Shown piece by piece: positions 53,249 to 63,491 of a stretch of DNA of 64,000 nucleotides. The stretch lies in the NCBI RefSeq assembly GCF_010730355.1, contig NZ_AP022576.1, positions 372,001-436,000 on the forward strand, read 5' to 3'. Made by a program: the position numbers and the translations under genes. Position 1 is the first letter of the stretch. The number at the start of each line of letters is the position of its first letter. The notes under the pieces are model-generated. The model was not told the DNA's origin, searched no databases, and saw only the letters and a program-made list of their open reading frames with translations. This stretch comes from Mycobacterium florentinum (lineage in GTDB: Bacteria; Actinomycetota; Actinomycetes; Mycobacteriales; Mycobacteriaceae).

Positions 53249-54181
53249 TTACTTGAGGATCACACCGTCTTCTTCGCTGGGACGTGGTGTGTCAACATCT
53301 TTCGTGACCGGATGGCCTGCGCCGGGTGCGGTGTCGCGTGCCAGCGCGATGGTGGATGCCACCATCGCGACGACGGCGACGAGCAGGCCCAGTGCCGCCG
53401 AGCCTCGCACCGCAAGGTGTTCGCCGAGCACGACGACCCCGAGCAAAACCGCGACGACGGGTTCACCCACCAGCATCAGCGGTACCGAGGCCTGTAACGC
53501 GCCGGCGTGAAAGGCGGAGCTTTGCACCATGGTTACCGCCACCGCCAGCACGACGAGCAGGTACGGGGCCGGGACGGTCAGAAGACCATGCCATCCGCCC
53601 ACGGCGTAGCGGTGCGTGCAGATCTTGGTCAAGACCGCCACCATGCCAAGTAGAACCGCCACCGCGACCGCGAGCAGCATGGCGCGGGTGCGGCCGTGGG
53701 TACGCCGGGCCGCGACGAGGCACACGATGACCAGCGGCGCGGTGAGCGCCAGCGCCATCGTCCAGGACGGTATCGGTGACCGGTGATGGCCCTCGCGGGG
53801 CTGACCGACGAGCACGAACGCGGCCAGCGCGGCGGTCAACACGATTGCCCAAGCCCATTCGGCTCCGGTGATGCGCTGATGGCAAAGCCGCGCGCTCAAC
53901 GGCAGGGCGAACAGCAGCGACGAAACCAGCAGCGGCTGCACGAGCAGCAGGGATCCGTTGGCCAGCGCCAGGGCCTGAAACACGAAGCCGGCGACGGCGG
54001 CGAGAATCCCGGCCCACCACAACGGTCGGCGAGCCACACTCGTCACCGTCGATCCGGACAGGTCCCCAGCGGCTGGAACGCTTTGGGCGACTCGTTGTCG
54101 AACGACGATGCCGACGGCTGCCCAGAACGCGGCGAGTAATCCCGAGAAGATCGCGACGGCGTGCGATATCACCCACCCCAT
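53249..54181 (-). CDS. DMT-superfamily (EamA-like) membrane transporter
   Basis: A 310-residue protein with nine to ten TM helices: MGWVISHAVAIFSGLLAAFW at the start, ALANGSLLLVQPLLVSSLLFALPLS in the middle, SAFHAGALQASVPLMLVGEP and VVLGEHLAVRG near the C-terminus, the last typical of EamA repeats. ATG 54181; the long upstream frame lies across the divergent gene. It exports or imports an unknown small metabolite. Its stop abuts the glycosyltransferase stop. Confidence 0.83.
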   Translation of the reverse strand: MGWVISHAVAIFSGLLAAFWAAVGIVVRQRVAQSVPAAGDLSGSTVTSVARRPLWWAGILAAVAGFVFQALALANGSLLLVQPLLVSSLLFALPLSARLCHQRITGAEWAWAIVLTAALAAFVLVGQPREGHHRSPIPSWTMALALTAPLVIVCLVAARRTHGRTRAMLLAVAVAVLLGMVAVLTKICTHRYAVGGWHGLLTVPAPYLLVVLAVAVTMVQSSAFHAGALQASVPLMLVGEPVVAVLLGVVVLGEHLAVRGSAALGLLVAVVAMVASTIALARDTAPGAGHPVTKDVDTPRPSEEDGVILK

Positions 54182-54296
54182 GTTTCGGGCTGGTACACCG
54201 GATTGCAACGCGGCTAACTCTGGCCACACCCGATGCAGCCTTCCGCACGCATGATCGGCGGTGGTGGCCGGGTCGCCGCCGACTAGTCTGGCGGGC

Positions 54297-54845
54297 ATGG
54301 CTATCGAGTCAACAATGCTCGCCCTCGGCACGCCCGCGCCGCCGTTCACATTGCCCGACCCGGCAACCGGCGCCCAGGTCAGCCTCGACGAGCTCACCGG
54401 TCCGGCGCTGGTCGTCACATTCATCTGCAACCACTGCCCGTACGTCCAGCACGTCGCGGCCGGGCTGGCGGCGCTGGGCAGAGACCTCGCCAAGCAAGGT
54501 GTCGCGATGGTGGGGATCTCCAGCAATGACGTGGTCACCTACCCACAGGATGGCCCCGACGAGATGGTCGCCGAGGCCCGCCGCCACGGCTGGACGTTTC
54601 CGTACCTGTACGACGAGACACAAGACGTCGCCCGCTCCTTCTCCGCGGCGTGCACTCCGGACACGTTTGTGTTCGACGGCGAACGCCGACTCGTGTACCG
54701 AGGCCAGCTCGACGACTCCCGTCCCAAAAACGAACTGCCGGTGACGGGCGCCGACATCCGCGCGGCGGTCGACGCGGTGCTGGCGGGGCGGCCGGTCGAC
54801 CCCGACCAGCGGCCGTCAATAGGCTGCGGCATCAAATGGCGTTGA
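54297..54845 (+). CDS. Thioredoxin-fold AhpC/TSA-family protein
   Basis: A 182-residue peroxiredoxin-like protein: FTLPDPATGAQVSLDEL, VVTFICNHCPYVQHV with a CNHC pair, VGISSNDVVTYPQD, and CTPDTFVFDGERRLVYRGQLDD. The CxxC in place of the usual TxxC peroxidatic site indicates a thioredoxin-like reductase or atypical peroxiredoxin. ATG 54297. There is no signal, so it is cytosolic. Confidence 0.83.
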   Translation: MAIESTMLALGTPAPPFTLPDPATGAQVSLDELTGPALVVTFICNHCPYVQHVAAGLAALGRDLAKQGVAMVGISSNDVVTYPQDGPDEMVAEARRHGWTFPYLYDETQDVARSFSAACTPDTFVFDGERRLVYRGQLDDSRPKNELPVTGADIRAAVDAVLAGRPVDPDQRPSIGCGIKWR

Positions 54846-55031
54846 ACCGGCTGCGGGCCGACGTGCGATAGGTTCGGCCTGTTCCGCTAGCCGCCGGCTA
54901 CGGGTGTTGCCGTGGCGTGAAATCGACTGTGGCCGTGCGCTTCTCATCGCGCGCACGCACCCGTGCGGGTAGCGCTTGGCGCGTTCGGCAGGAACACGAA
55001 TTGAATATCCCGCGTTTGGTGACCGGCGGGG

Positions 55032-55790
55032 ATGGGCATTTATTTGGGCATGATCGCCGGTTACGTCATCCGTTTCGTGGGCCCGGTGGCCGCAGTAATT
55101 TTGAGCTTCGGCGCCTCTGTCCTCTTCTCTCCCGTCCCCTGGTCGTCGGCCGAACCATGCCCCGACGTTCAGGTGGTGTTCGCCCGCGGTACCGGCGAGC
55201 CGGACGGGGTCGGCCCGACCGGGCAGGCCTTCGTCGACAACCTGCGCGGGCGCGAGGGCGGGAAATCGGTCGACGTTTACGCGGTCAATTACCCCGCCAG
55301 CAATGACTGGGACACCGGGCTCGACGGCATTCGGGATGCGGGTGCTCATGTCGTGTCGATGGCGGGCAGCTGCCCCAAGACCAAGATGGTGCTCGGCGGC
55401 TTCTCGCAGGGCGCGGCCGTCATGGGTTTCGTGACGTCGGATGCGGTGCCCGCCGGTGTCGATCCCGCGACAGTGCCCAAGCCGCTGGCGCCCGACATCG
55501 CCGACCACGTTGCCGCGGTGGTGCTCTTCGGGATGCCCAACGTGCGGGCGATGAACTTCCTCGGCGAACCGCCGGTGGTGATCGGACCGACCTACCAGGC
55601 CAAGACGATCAAGGTCTGTGCGAACGAGGACCCGGTTTGCTCGGACGGCATGAACTTCGCCGCCCATAACACCTACGCCGACGACGGCACGATGATCGAC
55701 AAGGGAGCGTTCTTCGCCGCGAGCCGACTCGACGCGGGCCCGGCCGGACCGGCGACAGTGGTGCACGCGCCCAGTGGCTTCGGCGAGTAA
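55032..55790 (+). CDS. Secreted cutinase-family esterase, copy 2
   Basis: A 252-residue cutinase: long N-terminal hydrophobic signal (MIAGYVIRFVGPVAAVILSF), FARGTGEPDGVG, nucleophile in LGGFSQGA, Asp in CANEDPVCSDG and His in FAAHNTY. It is longer at the C-terminus than copy 1 (GPATVVHAPSGFGE). ATG 55032 has a G-rich site; ATG 55050 is an alternative. The two are diverged paralogues, not a recent duplication. Confidence 0.9.
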   Translation: MGIYLGMIAGYVIRFVGPVAAVILSFGASVLFSPVPWSSAEPCPDVQVVFARGTGEPDGVGPTGQAFVDNLRGREGGKSVDVYAVNYPASNDWDTGLDGIRDAGAHVVSMAGSCPKTKMVLGGFSQGAAVMGFVTSDAVPAGVDPATVPKPLAPDIADHVAAVVLFGMPNVRAMNFLGEPPVVIGPTYQAKTIKVCANEDPVCSDGMNFAAHNTYADDGTMIDKGAFFAASRLDAGPAGPATVVHAPSGFGE

Positions 55791-55802
55791 TCGCCTGTCC
55801 GG

Positions 55803-56606
55803 CTAAGGGTCGAGGATGACCTCGTCGCCGACCCGGATGACCCCTGGCGTCGTTGCCTTGAAGTAGATGCCCGCACACGCCGCCACCCCACAAGTGCCTG
55901 CCTGCAAACGATTTTCAGCGGCGGGTATGCGCAGCGCCCGCGGAGATTTCGGTAGCGGCCCGTGCTCGAGGGTCGGCACCACGCAGCGTGGCGTGAGTTC
56001 CAGGCCGCGCAGCCGTACCTCGCCGATACCGAATTCCCGTTCAACCCAATCGTTTTCGACGTACGGGGGGCAGCCGGTGGGCGTGGCGATCACGAGATTC
56101 GGCCGGTAGCGCAGGGTCTCGACGCCGATGTGCTCCGAGGTGGCGGTGGTGATCGCGTGCAGTGGAGCATCATCGGTAAACGAATCGCCTGGCGTGCCCA
56201 GGCCGATTTCCAGGATGCGGCCGGCGACGTCGGCGTCCAACCCCCGCTCGAGCAGCTGCTCTGGATCCGGCCGCTCTACCGTCGCGCCATCCGGACGCTG
56301 GCTGACCAATCGGACCGCGCGCCCCAACAGCCGCGAGAGCAGCTCGTTGACGCCAGGATCATCGGCAGCGACCGTTGTCCCGTCAGGCAGCCCGATGCTG
56401 ACCCGGCCGGTATCTCCATTGGCCGTGCACTTCAACAGGCCGCGCCATAGCCGCGCCTGTTTGGCGCTGGCCACATGCCCGGTCGTGGCGTCGAGGAGCG
56501 CGAGCCGCCGGTCTCCGTCGGCGCCACGTTCGTCGACGAACAAGCTCTCGACGGCTTCCCCGAGCATCGACTTCACCGGATAACGGCGCAAACTCTCGAC
56601 TCGCAT
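55803..56606 (-). CDS. MOSC-domain molybdenum-cofactor protein
   Basis: A 267-residue protein with the N-terminal beta-barrel (SLRRYPVKSMLGE) and MOSC domain (YRPNLVIATP, LRLRGLELTPRCVVPTLE, GVIRVGDEVIL). The Cys in TPRCVVPT is at the position that binds molybdenum in mARC/YiiM-type proteins. It may reduce N-hydroxylated compounds or handle sulfur. Start ATG 56606. Convergent with the cutinase, 12 bases between ends. Confidence 0.86.
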   Translation of the reverse strand: MRVESLRRYPVKSMLGEAVESLFVDERGADGDRRLALLDATTGHVASAKQARLWRGLLKCTANGDTGRVSIGLPDGTTVAADDPGVNELLSRLLGRAVRLVSQRPDGATVERPDPEQLLERGLDADVAGRILEIGLGTPGDSFTDDAPLHAITTATSEHIGVETLRYRPNLVIATPTGCPPYVENDWVEREFGIGEVRLRGLELTPRCVVPTLEHGPLPKSPRALRIPAAENRLQAGTCGVAACAGIYFKATTPGVIRVGDEVILDP

Positions 56607-56647
56607 CTAAACATCTTCCACCAGGTGAGTCCCGTACTCGAAATAGT

Positions 56648-56854
56648 TCAGCCCTGCGGTTGGCCCAGGAAGCCGCGAATCAGTCCCGCAGACTCGTCAG
56701 CACACTCGAGCGGAGTGAAAGGACCTGCGCTGTCATGGAAATGGACCGCGAAGTCGGCGATGCGCTCGGCGGGTGTCGCCGTTGCGCGTGGAGTGAATGC
56801 GCGACCGTCCCCCGCCGGCCCGGTAAGACTGGCCCGGCGTCCATCCCGCCCCAT
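56648..56854 (-). CDS. Short hypothetical ORF
   Basis: A 68-residue frame with high GC3 (ERIADFAVHFHDSAGPFTPL, then ECADESAGLIRGFLGQPQG) on the strand of the MOSC gene and 41 bases upstream of it. It could be the end of a lost alpha/beta-hydrolase-like gene. There is no ribosome site at the ATG. Only weakly supported. Confidence 0.3.
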   Translation of the reverse strand: MGRDGRRASLTGPAGDGRAFTPRATATPAERIADFAVHFHDSAGPFTPLECADESAGLIRGFLGQPQG

Positions 56855-56890
56855 CGTGCGGTCGGTGGCCGGTTCGTGTACAAGGGTCTG

Positions 56891-57934
56891 ATGGAGGATC
56901 GGGACCCCAGATCTTTCGATCCGTCGACGCTGCGCGAAGCGATGGCCCGGCGGTTGCATCGACGATCGATGGCCGAGGGCACCCTCCATCTGCCGGCCGT
57001 TCCGGGCATGCTCGACGAGTACCTCACGATGTGTACGACCATCTTTGCCGGGCTGGGCATCCAGTACACCGAAGAAGAGACGGCTCAGCTAAAAACCGTG
57101 CTGCAAGGCGAATTGGCGAAAGCCTTTAAGGCTTCGTCGCGTTCGAACATCGTCCTACAGTTCAGCAAGCCGTTCGGCACAATGCTGAATTACCGCGTCA
57201 AACCTCAGTGGGCGACGATCGGGGCCGATTACGACAACTGGGTCGACACCCGCGAGGGGCCGCTGTTCGGCACCGAACCCGATGCCCGGGTCTGGGCGCT
57301 CGCCAACGAAGCCCCCGATCCCAGCACTTGTCGGGTGCTCGACGTCGGCGCCGGCACGGGGCGAAATGCGCTGGCCCTGGCGCGGCGTGGTCACCCGGTC
57401 GACGCGGTCGAGCTGGCCGGGAAGTTCGCCGACATCATTCGTGCTGAAGCCAAACGGAATTCGGTCGATATCCACGTCATCCAGAGCGACGTCTTTGTGG
57501 CCATGGAAGGTGTTCGAGGCGATTATCAGCTGGTCGTGTTCGCCGAGGTGGTGCCGGACTTCCGGAGCCCGCAGGAGCTGCGCGGCATGTTCGAACTCGC
57601 CGCGCAGTGTTTGGCCCCCGGCGGACATTTGGTGTTCAACTCTTTCTTGCCGCGCGGGGGCTACATCCCCGACGACGCCGCCCGACAACTCGGGCAGCAA
57701 TGCCACACCACGATCTTCACCCGCGACGAGGTCAGCGCCGCGGCCGCCGGATTGTCGCTTGAACTCGTCTCCGACGAGTCGGCCTACGAGTACGAGAAAG
57801 CCCATCTGCCCGAGGGCGCCTGGCCGCCCACGGCCTGGTTCGACGGATGGGCCAGCGGTCAAGACGTTTTCGACGTCGCTCGTGAGGATTCCCCGATCGA
57901 GTTGCGCTGGCTCGTCTACCGCAAAGGAAGTTGA
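56891..57934 (+). CDS. SAM-dependent methyltransferase
   Basis: A 347-residue class I methyltransferase. An N-terminal extension of about 140 residues (MEDRDPRSFDPSTLREAMAR, YTEEETAQLKTVLQGEL) precedes the SAM domain: VLDVGAGTGRNALALARRGHPVDAVELA at about 150-180, then VVFAEVVPDF and CLAPGGHLVFNSFLPRGG. The TehB-like core with a long N-terminus occurs in several mycobacterial proteins. Substrate unknown. ATG 56891. Confidence 0.85.
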   Translation: MEDRDPRSFDPSTLREAMARRLHRRSMAEGTLHLPAVPGMLDEYLTMCTTIFAGLGIQYTEEETAQLKTVLQGELAKAFKASSRSNIVLQFSKPFGTMLNYRVKPQWATIGADYDNWVDTREGPLFGTEPDARVWALANEAPDPSTCRVLDVGAGTGRNALALARRGHPVDAVELAGKFADIIRAEAKRNSVDIHVIQSDVFVAMEGVRGDYQLVVFAEVVPDFRSPQELRGMFELAAQCLAPGGHLVFNSFLPRGGYIPDDAARQLGQQCHTTIFTRDEVSAAAAGLSLELVSDESAYEYEKAHLPEGAWPPTAWFDGWASGQDVFDVAREDSPIELRWLVYRKGS

Positions 57935-57974
57935 GCCGCGCCAAATATTTACGGGCTGTTGCGGCCAGAAAGTC

Positions 57975-58003
57975 TTGACTGATTCCAGATAAGTGCGAAG
58001 TAT
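57975..58003 (+). promoter_or_regulatory. furA-katG promoter/FurA operator
   Basis: TTGACT (57975-57980) is a good -35 and AAGTAT (57998-58003) a possible -10 at 17-base spacing, directly before the GTG of furA, as in the leaderless M. tuberculosis furA promoter. The AT-richer GACTGATTCCAGATAAGT between them matches the conserved stretch bound by FurA in other mycobacteria. Confidence 0.7.
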
Positions 58004-58010
58004 TGGCGTT

Positions 58011-58451
58011 GTGTCGTCAACGTCGGACTACGCGCAGCGGTTGCGTTTGGCCGATCTGCGTGTGACCCGGCCCAGGATTGCCGTCCTGGAGGCGGTGCAC
58101 GCCCATCCACATGCCGACACCGAGACGATCTTCTCCTCGGTGCGGGTCGGTCTCCCCGAAGTCTCCCGCCAAGCCGTGTACGACGTGCTCAACGCCCTCA
58201 CGGCGGTAGGCCTGGTCCGGCGCATCCAGCCATCGGGGCTGGTCGCGCGCTACGAGTCCCGGGTCGGCGACAACCACCATCACGTCGTATGCCGGTCCTG
58301 CGGTGTGATCGCCGACGTCGACTGCGCGGTCGGCGATGCCCCCTGCCTTACCCCGTCGGACGACGACAACGGTCTCGATGGCTTCGTCCTCGATGAGGCC
58401 GAAGTCATCTATTGGGGCCTGTGCCCCGACTGCTCGACAGCAGATTCCTGA
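58011..58451 (+). CDS. furA: Ferric-uptake-type repressor FurA
   Basis: A 146-residue Fur-family regulator, M. tuberculosis FurA being 147. The wHTH is LRVTRPRIAVLEAVHAHPHADTE and VSRQAVYDVLNAL; metal-binding residues appear in HHHVVCRSCG and the C-terminal WGLCPDCS. It represses katG and itself and responds to oxidative stress. GTG 58011 gives VSSTSDYAQRL, matching the orthologue; a GTG at 57993 would fall in the promoter. katG follows 49 bases later. Confidence 0.95.
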   Translation: MSSTSDYAQRLRLADLRVTRPRIAVLEAVHAHPHADTETIFSSVRVGLPEVSRQAVYDVLNALTAVGLVRRIQPSGLVARYESRVGDNHHHVVCRSCGVIADVDCAVGDAPCLTPSDDDNGLDGFVLDEAEVIYWGLCPDCSTADS

Positions 58452-58464
58452 TCACAGCCCGTGA

Positions 58465-60705
<2,241 letters not shown>

Positions 60706-60730
60706 TAACCACCTGATCGTCAGTACTGGC

Positions 60731-60765
60731 CGACACCCCGCGGGCGCCCAGCTCGCGGGGTGTCG
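60731..60765 (+). terminator. Rho-independent-type terminator after katG
   Basis: A perfect 12-bp GC-rich stem, CGACACCCCGCG and CGCGGGGTGTCG, with an 11-base loop, starting 26 bases after the katG stop and followed by TTCATTT. It lacks a long U-run, as is common for mycobacterial terminators. Confidence 0.8.
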
Positions 60766-60821
60766 TTCATTTCGGGGCGGGCGCGGCCGACGCGTGAGGC
60801 CCACCACACTATTACCCGTGA

Positions 60822-60845
60822 GTAACCTACGAAGGCGTAAGTTAC
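60822..60845. promoter_or_regulatory. 24-bp imperfect inverted repeat upstream of hydrolase
   Basis: GTAACCTACG and CGTAAGTTAC are reverse complements with one mismatch around AAGG. The site is 60 bases before the ATG of the alpha/beta hydrolase and is markedly less GC-rich than its surroundings, as expected for a repressor operator overlapping the promoter. Confidence 0.65.
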
Positions 60846-60904
60846 GTATTCTTGGGTGAGCGCCAACGCATCCAACTGCCAAGACATGGGTAAACGGATT
60901 GACC

Positions 60905-61780
60905 ATGAGCGAACTGACGTACCTCGAATTGCACGGCGACCGGATCGCATACCGGGACGCCGGACGTGGCCACGCGCTGTTGCTGATCCACGGCATGGCG
61001 GGCAGCTCGGCCACCTGGCGAGCGATCATCCCGCAGCTGGCCAAGAAATACCGCGTTATCGCGCCGGACCTGCTGGGTCATGGGGAGTCGGCGAAACCGC
61101 GCGGCGACTACTCGCTGGGGGCATTCGCGGTCTCCCTGCGCGATCTGCTCGACGAACTCGGGGTTGCGCGCGCGACGGTGGTCGGCCAATCGCTCGGCGG
61201 CGGCATCGCGATGCAGTTCACGCATCAGCACCGGGACTACTGCGAGCGGCTGGCCCTGATCGGCAGCGGCGGGCTCGGCCCGGAACTCAGTCCGGTGCTG
61301 CGGATGCTGGCGGCGCCCGGCGCCGAATTGGTGTTGCCCGTGGTCGCGCCGCAACCGGTGCTCAACCTCGGCAACAAGGTGGGGTCGTGGTTGACCTCGG
61401 CAGGGGTTCGGGCACCGCGAGCCGGTGAGATGTGGCAGGCGTACTGCTCGCTGTCGGATGCGCGGACCCGCCAGGCTTTCCTGCGGACATTGCGTTCAGT
61501 CGTGGACTACCGCGGCCAGGCCGTCAGCGCGCTCAACAAGCTCCACGTCGCGGCCGGCCTGCCCTCGCTGCTGATCTGGGGCGATCAGGATCGGATCATT
61601 CCCGTCGCGCACGCCTACGCCGCCCACGACGCGCTCGAGGGCAGCCGCCTGGAGGTGCTCGAGGGCGTCGGGCACTTCCCCCATGTGGAGGCGCCGATGG
61701 CCGTCGCGGACATCCTGGAGAACTTCATCGCCTCCACGACACCCCAGGCGACCGGCAGTTCGGTGCCGCTGGGCAGGTAG
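60905..61780 (+). CDS. Alpha/beta hydrolase (Rv2715-like)
   Basis: A 291-residue hydrolase: LLLIHGMAGSSATW, PDLLGHGESAKPRGDYS, nucleophile in VVGQSLGGGIAMQF, Asp in IWGDQDRIIPV and His in GVGHFPHVEAP. The VGQSLGGG elbow and overall pattern follow M. tuberculosis Rv2715. Start ATG 60905; TTG 60899 is two codons earlier. It is probably controlled by a regulator binding the inverted repeat upstream. Substrate unknown. Confidence 0.87.
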   Translation: MSELTYLELHGDRIAYRDAGRGHALLLIHGMAGSSATWRAIIPQLAKKYRVIAPDLLGHGESAKPRGDYSLGAFAVSLRDLLDELGVARATVVGQSLGGGIAMQFTHQHRDYCERLALIGSGGLGPELSPVLRMLAAPGAELVLPVVAPQPVLNLGNKVGSWLTSAGVRAPRAGEMWQAYCSLSDARTRQAFLRTLRSVVDYRGQAVSALNKLHVAAGLPSLLIWGDQDRIIPVAHAYAAHDALEGSRLEVLEGVGHFPHVEAPMAVADILENFIASTTPQATGSSVPLGR

Positions 61781-61788
61781 TGCGGGGC

Positions 61789-62583
61789 TCAGCGACCGAG
61801 ATCCCACTGTCCGTAATCGGCCGCGAGGACGTCGTCCACGTCCACGTTGATGCCGCCCAGCAGCGGGCCGGGGTTCGAGGGCGTGTTGACGATCGCCTGG
61901 TACAGCACCGCCATCGGCTCGCGCTGGCCGTGCGACCACGACCTGGTTTGCCACGCCCAGCGGTGCCCCGCGCTGGTCGAGTTGCCGATCACGCCGTCCC
62001 TGATCGCCCACCCGCACGCGTTGTAGTGGCCGTAGATACCGGTGCGGCCCACCCCGAGTACCGAGTTGATGCCCCGAAACCATTCGAGTGCAAGGGTATT
62101 CCAGGTGTTTTGGTCGATATCGTCGTCGACGCTGAAGAAGATCGGCGCCGAGTTCGGTCCCCCTGCCGCGGCATGCAACTGCTGAGCCGTTTGTGCGTCC
62201 GCCACACCGCCGTCGTGTCCACGGGTGAGGTCTGACGGGGTGGCGGGCCATCCGGGCTTGCCGTACTGGAAGTTGCTGACGATCTGCAGACCTGCGGCGC
62301 GTAACGAGTCCGCGTACTCGCGGGTGATGGGCTTCGCCTCGAAATGTGCTCCCGGGCGCTCCGCGGAGACGTAGTTGATCACCCCGGCGTACCCGGCCGC
62401 CTTGATCTCGTCCGGCGCGATCCGCTTCTCGGCGAAGTCGATCAGCTGAATGTCGGCGGCCGACACGCTGGGCGCCTCGACGGTTGCGGCCAGGCTCAGC
62501 AGCGCCGGTGCGAGGGCATACTTGAAGACCTCGCGGCGCGGGACAGTCCGCTGCCCATCGCGTGGTGCAGCCGAATCGGGCAC
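61789..62583 (-). CDS. Tat-exported DUF1906 protein (Rv2525c family), copy 2
   Basis: A 264-residue paralogue of the protein at 23984. The signal has VPRREVFKYALAPALLSLAA, the domain IQLIDFAEKRIAPDEIKAAGYAG, NFQYGKPGW, IFFSVDDDID, TGIYGHYNACGWA, WAWQTRSW and the end VDVDDVLAADYGQWDLG. The acidic motif VDDDID replaces IDEDIN of copy 1, so the catalytic acid position is kept. GTG 62583. It is 22 bases downstream of a hydrolase gene on the same strand. Confidence 0.88.
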   Translation of the reverse strand: MPDSAAPRDGQRTVPRREVFKYALAPALLSLAATVEAPSVSAADIQLIDFAEKRIAPDEIKAAGYAGVINYVSAERPGAHFEAKPITREYADSLRAAGLQIVSNFQYGKPGWPATPSDLTRGHDGGVADAQTAQQLHAAAGGPNSAPIFFSVDDDIDQNTWNTLALEWFRGINSVLGVGRTGIYGHYNACGWAIRDGVIGNSTSAGHRWAWQTRSWSHGQREPMAVLYQAIVNTPSNPGPLLGGINVDVDDVLAADYGQWDLGR

Positions 62584-62605
62584 CGCGCGATGGTAGCAAA
62601 ATCGG

Positions 62606-63397
62606 CTATAGTCCCCGCTCCTGTAGCCACGACAGGATGCGCTCGGCAACCGTCTCCCACCCAGGCCCCAGCATCATCTCGTGTCCCAAGCCCGGGAAGA
62701 TGCGTGCTTCGGTGCCATAGGCCCTGGCCGTTGCGCGCACGTCGGGGGGAGGATAAATCCCGTCCTGCTCTGCCCCGAGCACCAGAAGCGGCGTCGTCAC
62801 GCGGGTGGGCTTGACCAAATTGAGAGCCACCATGTCGCCCAGGATCGCCCGGATGCTGTCGGGTTGAAGCCGCTCCATGCCTTCGACCACTAGGGATTCG
62901 GGTGTCGACGGTGAAAAGAACATGTCGCGCGCGCCCGCCAGCGTCCCGCCGCACATGTCGGCCGGCCGGCCGGTCACCGCGAATTTGTTGCAGCCCCATG
63001 GGTGTCGGCGCATTGAGCGCAACACAGACCGCAGATGTCCGCGCGGCGGTGCGGACGCCACCAGCACTCCCGCGGGCGCCTCGTTGTGTTCCAGATACTT
63101 CTGCACGATGAAGCCGCCCATCGAATGTCCGATCGGAATTGGCTGCGGTGCAACCTTATTGGCAATCGAGGTGACGTCTTCGACGTAGTCCGAGATCGAG
63201 CACCAACGCAGGGGTTTGTCCACCGGGCTACCGCCGTGGCCGCGATAGCTGGGCGCTACGACACGAAACCCGTGCTCCGCAAAATAGTCCAGGAAGTGGA
63301 CATCCCAGCACCATGCGCCTTGGAAGCCGCCGTGCACGAAGAGCAACGGGTGGGGGTGCTCTTCGGTCGGTTGGCCCTTGTCGATGAGTTCCAGCAT
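62606..63397 (-). CDS. Alpha/beta hydrolase
   Basis: A 263-residue enzyme: LLFVHGGFQGAWCW, PSYRGHGGSPVDKP, nucleophile in PIGHSMGGFIVQKYL, Asp in LGAEQDGIYPP and His in GLGHEMMLGPGW. The catalytic triad is complete. ATG 63397. Its gene precedes DUF1906 copy 2 on the same strand and both follow the GMC gene, so a three-gene operon is possible. Substrate unknown. Confidence 0.86.
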   Translation of the reverse strand: MLELIDKGQPTEEHPHPLLFVHGGFQGAWCWDVHFLDYFAEHGFRVVAPSYRGHGGSPVDKPLRWCSISDYVEDVTSIANKVAPQPIPIGHSMGGFIVQKYLEHNEAPAGVLVASAPPRGHLRSVLRSMRRHPWGCNKFAVTGRPADMCGGTLAGARDMFFSPSTPESLVVEGMERLQPDSIRAILGDMVALNLVKPTRVTTPLLVLGAEQDGIYPPPDVRATARAYGTEARIFPGLGHEMMLGPGWETVAERILSWLQERGL

Positions 63398-63491
63398 GAG
63401 GTCGAATTCCTATCGTGGCGTGGGTGATTGGTCAGTATGGATTCGCTGCCACACGCGTGGCGGCTGGTCCGCGGCCGGACATCCGTTGTTG

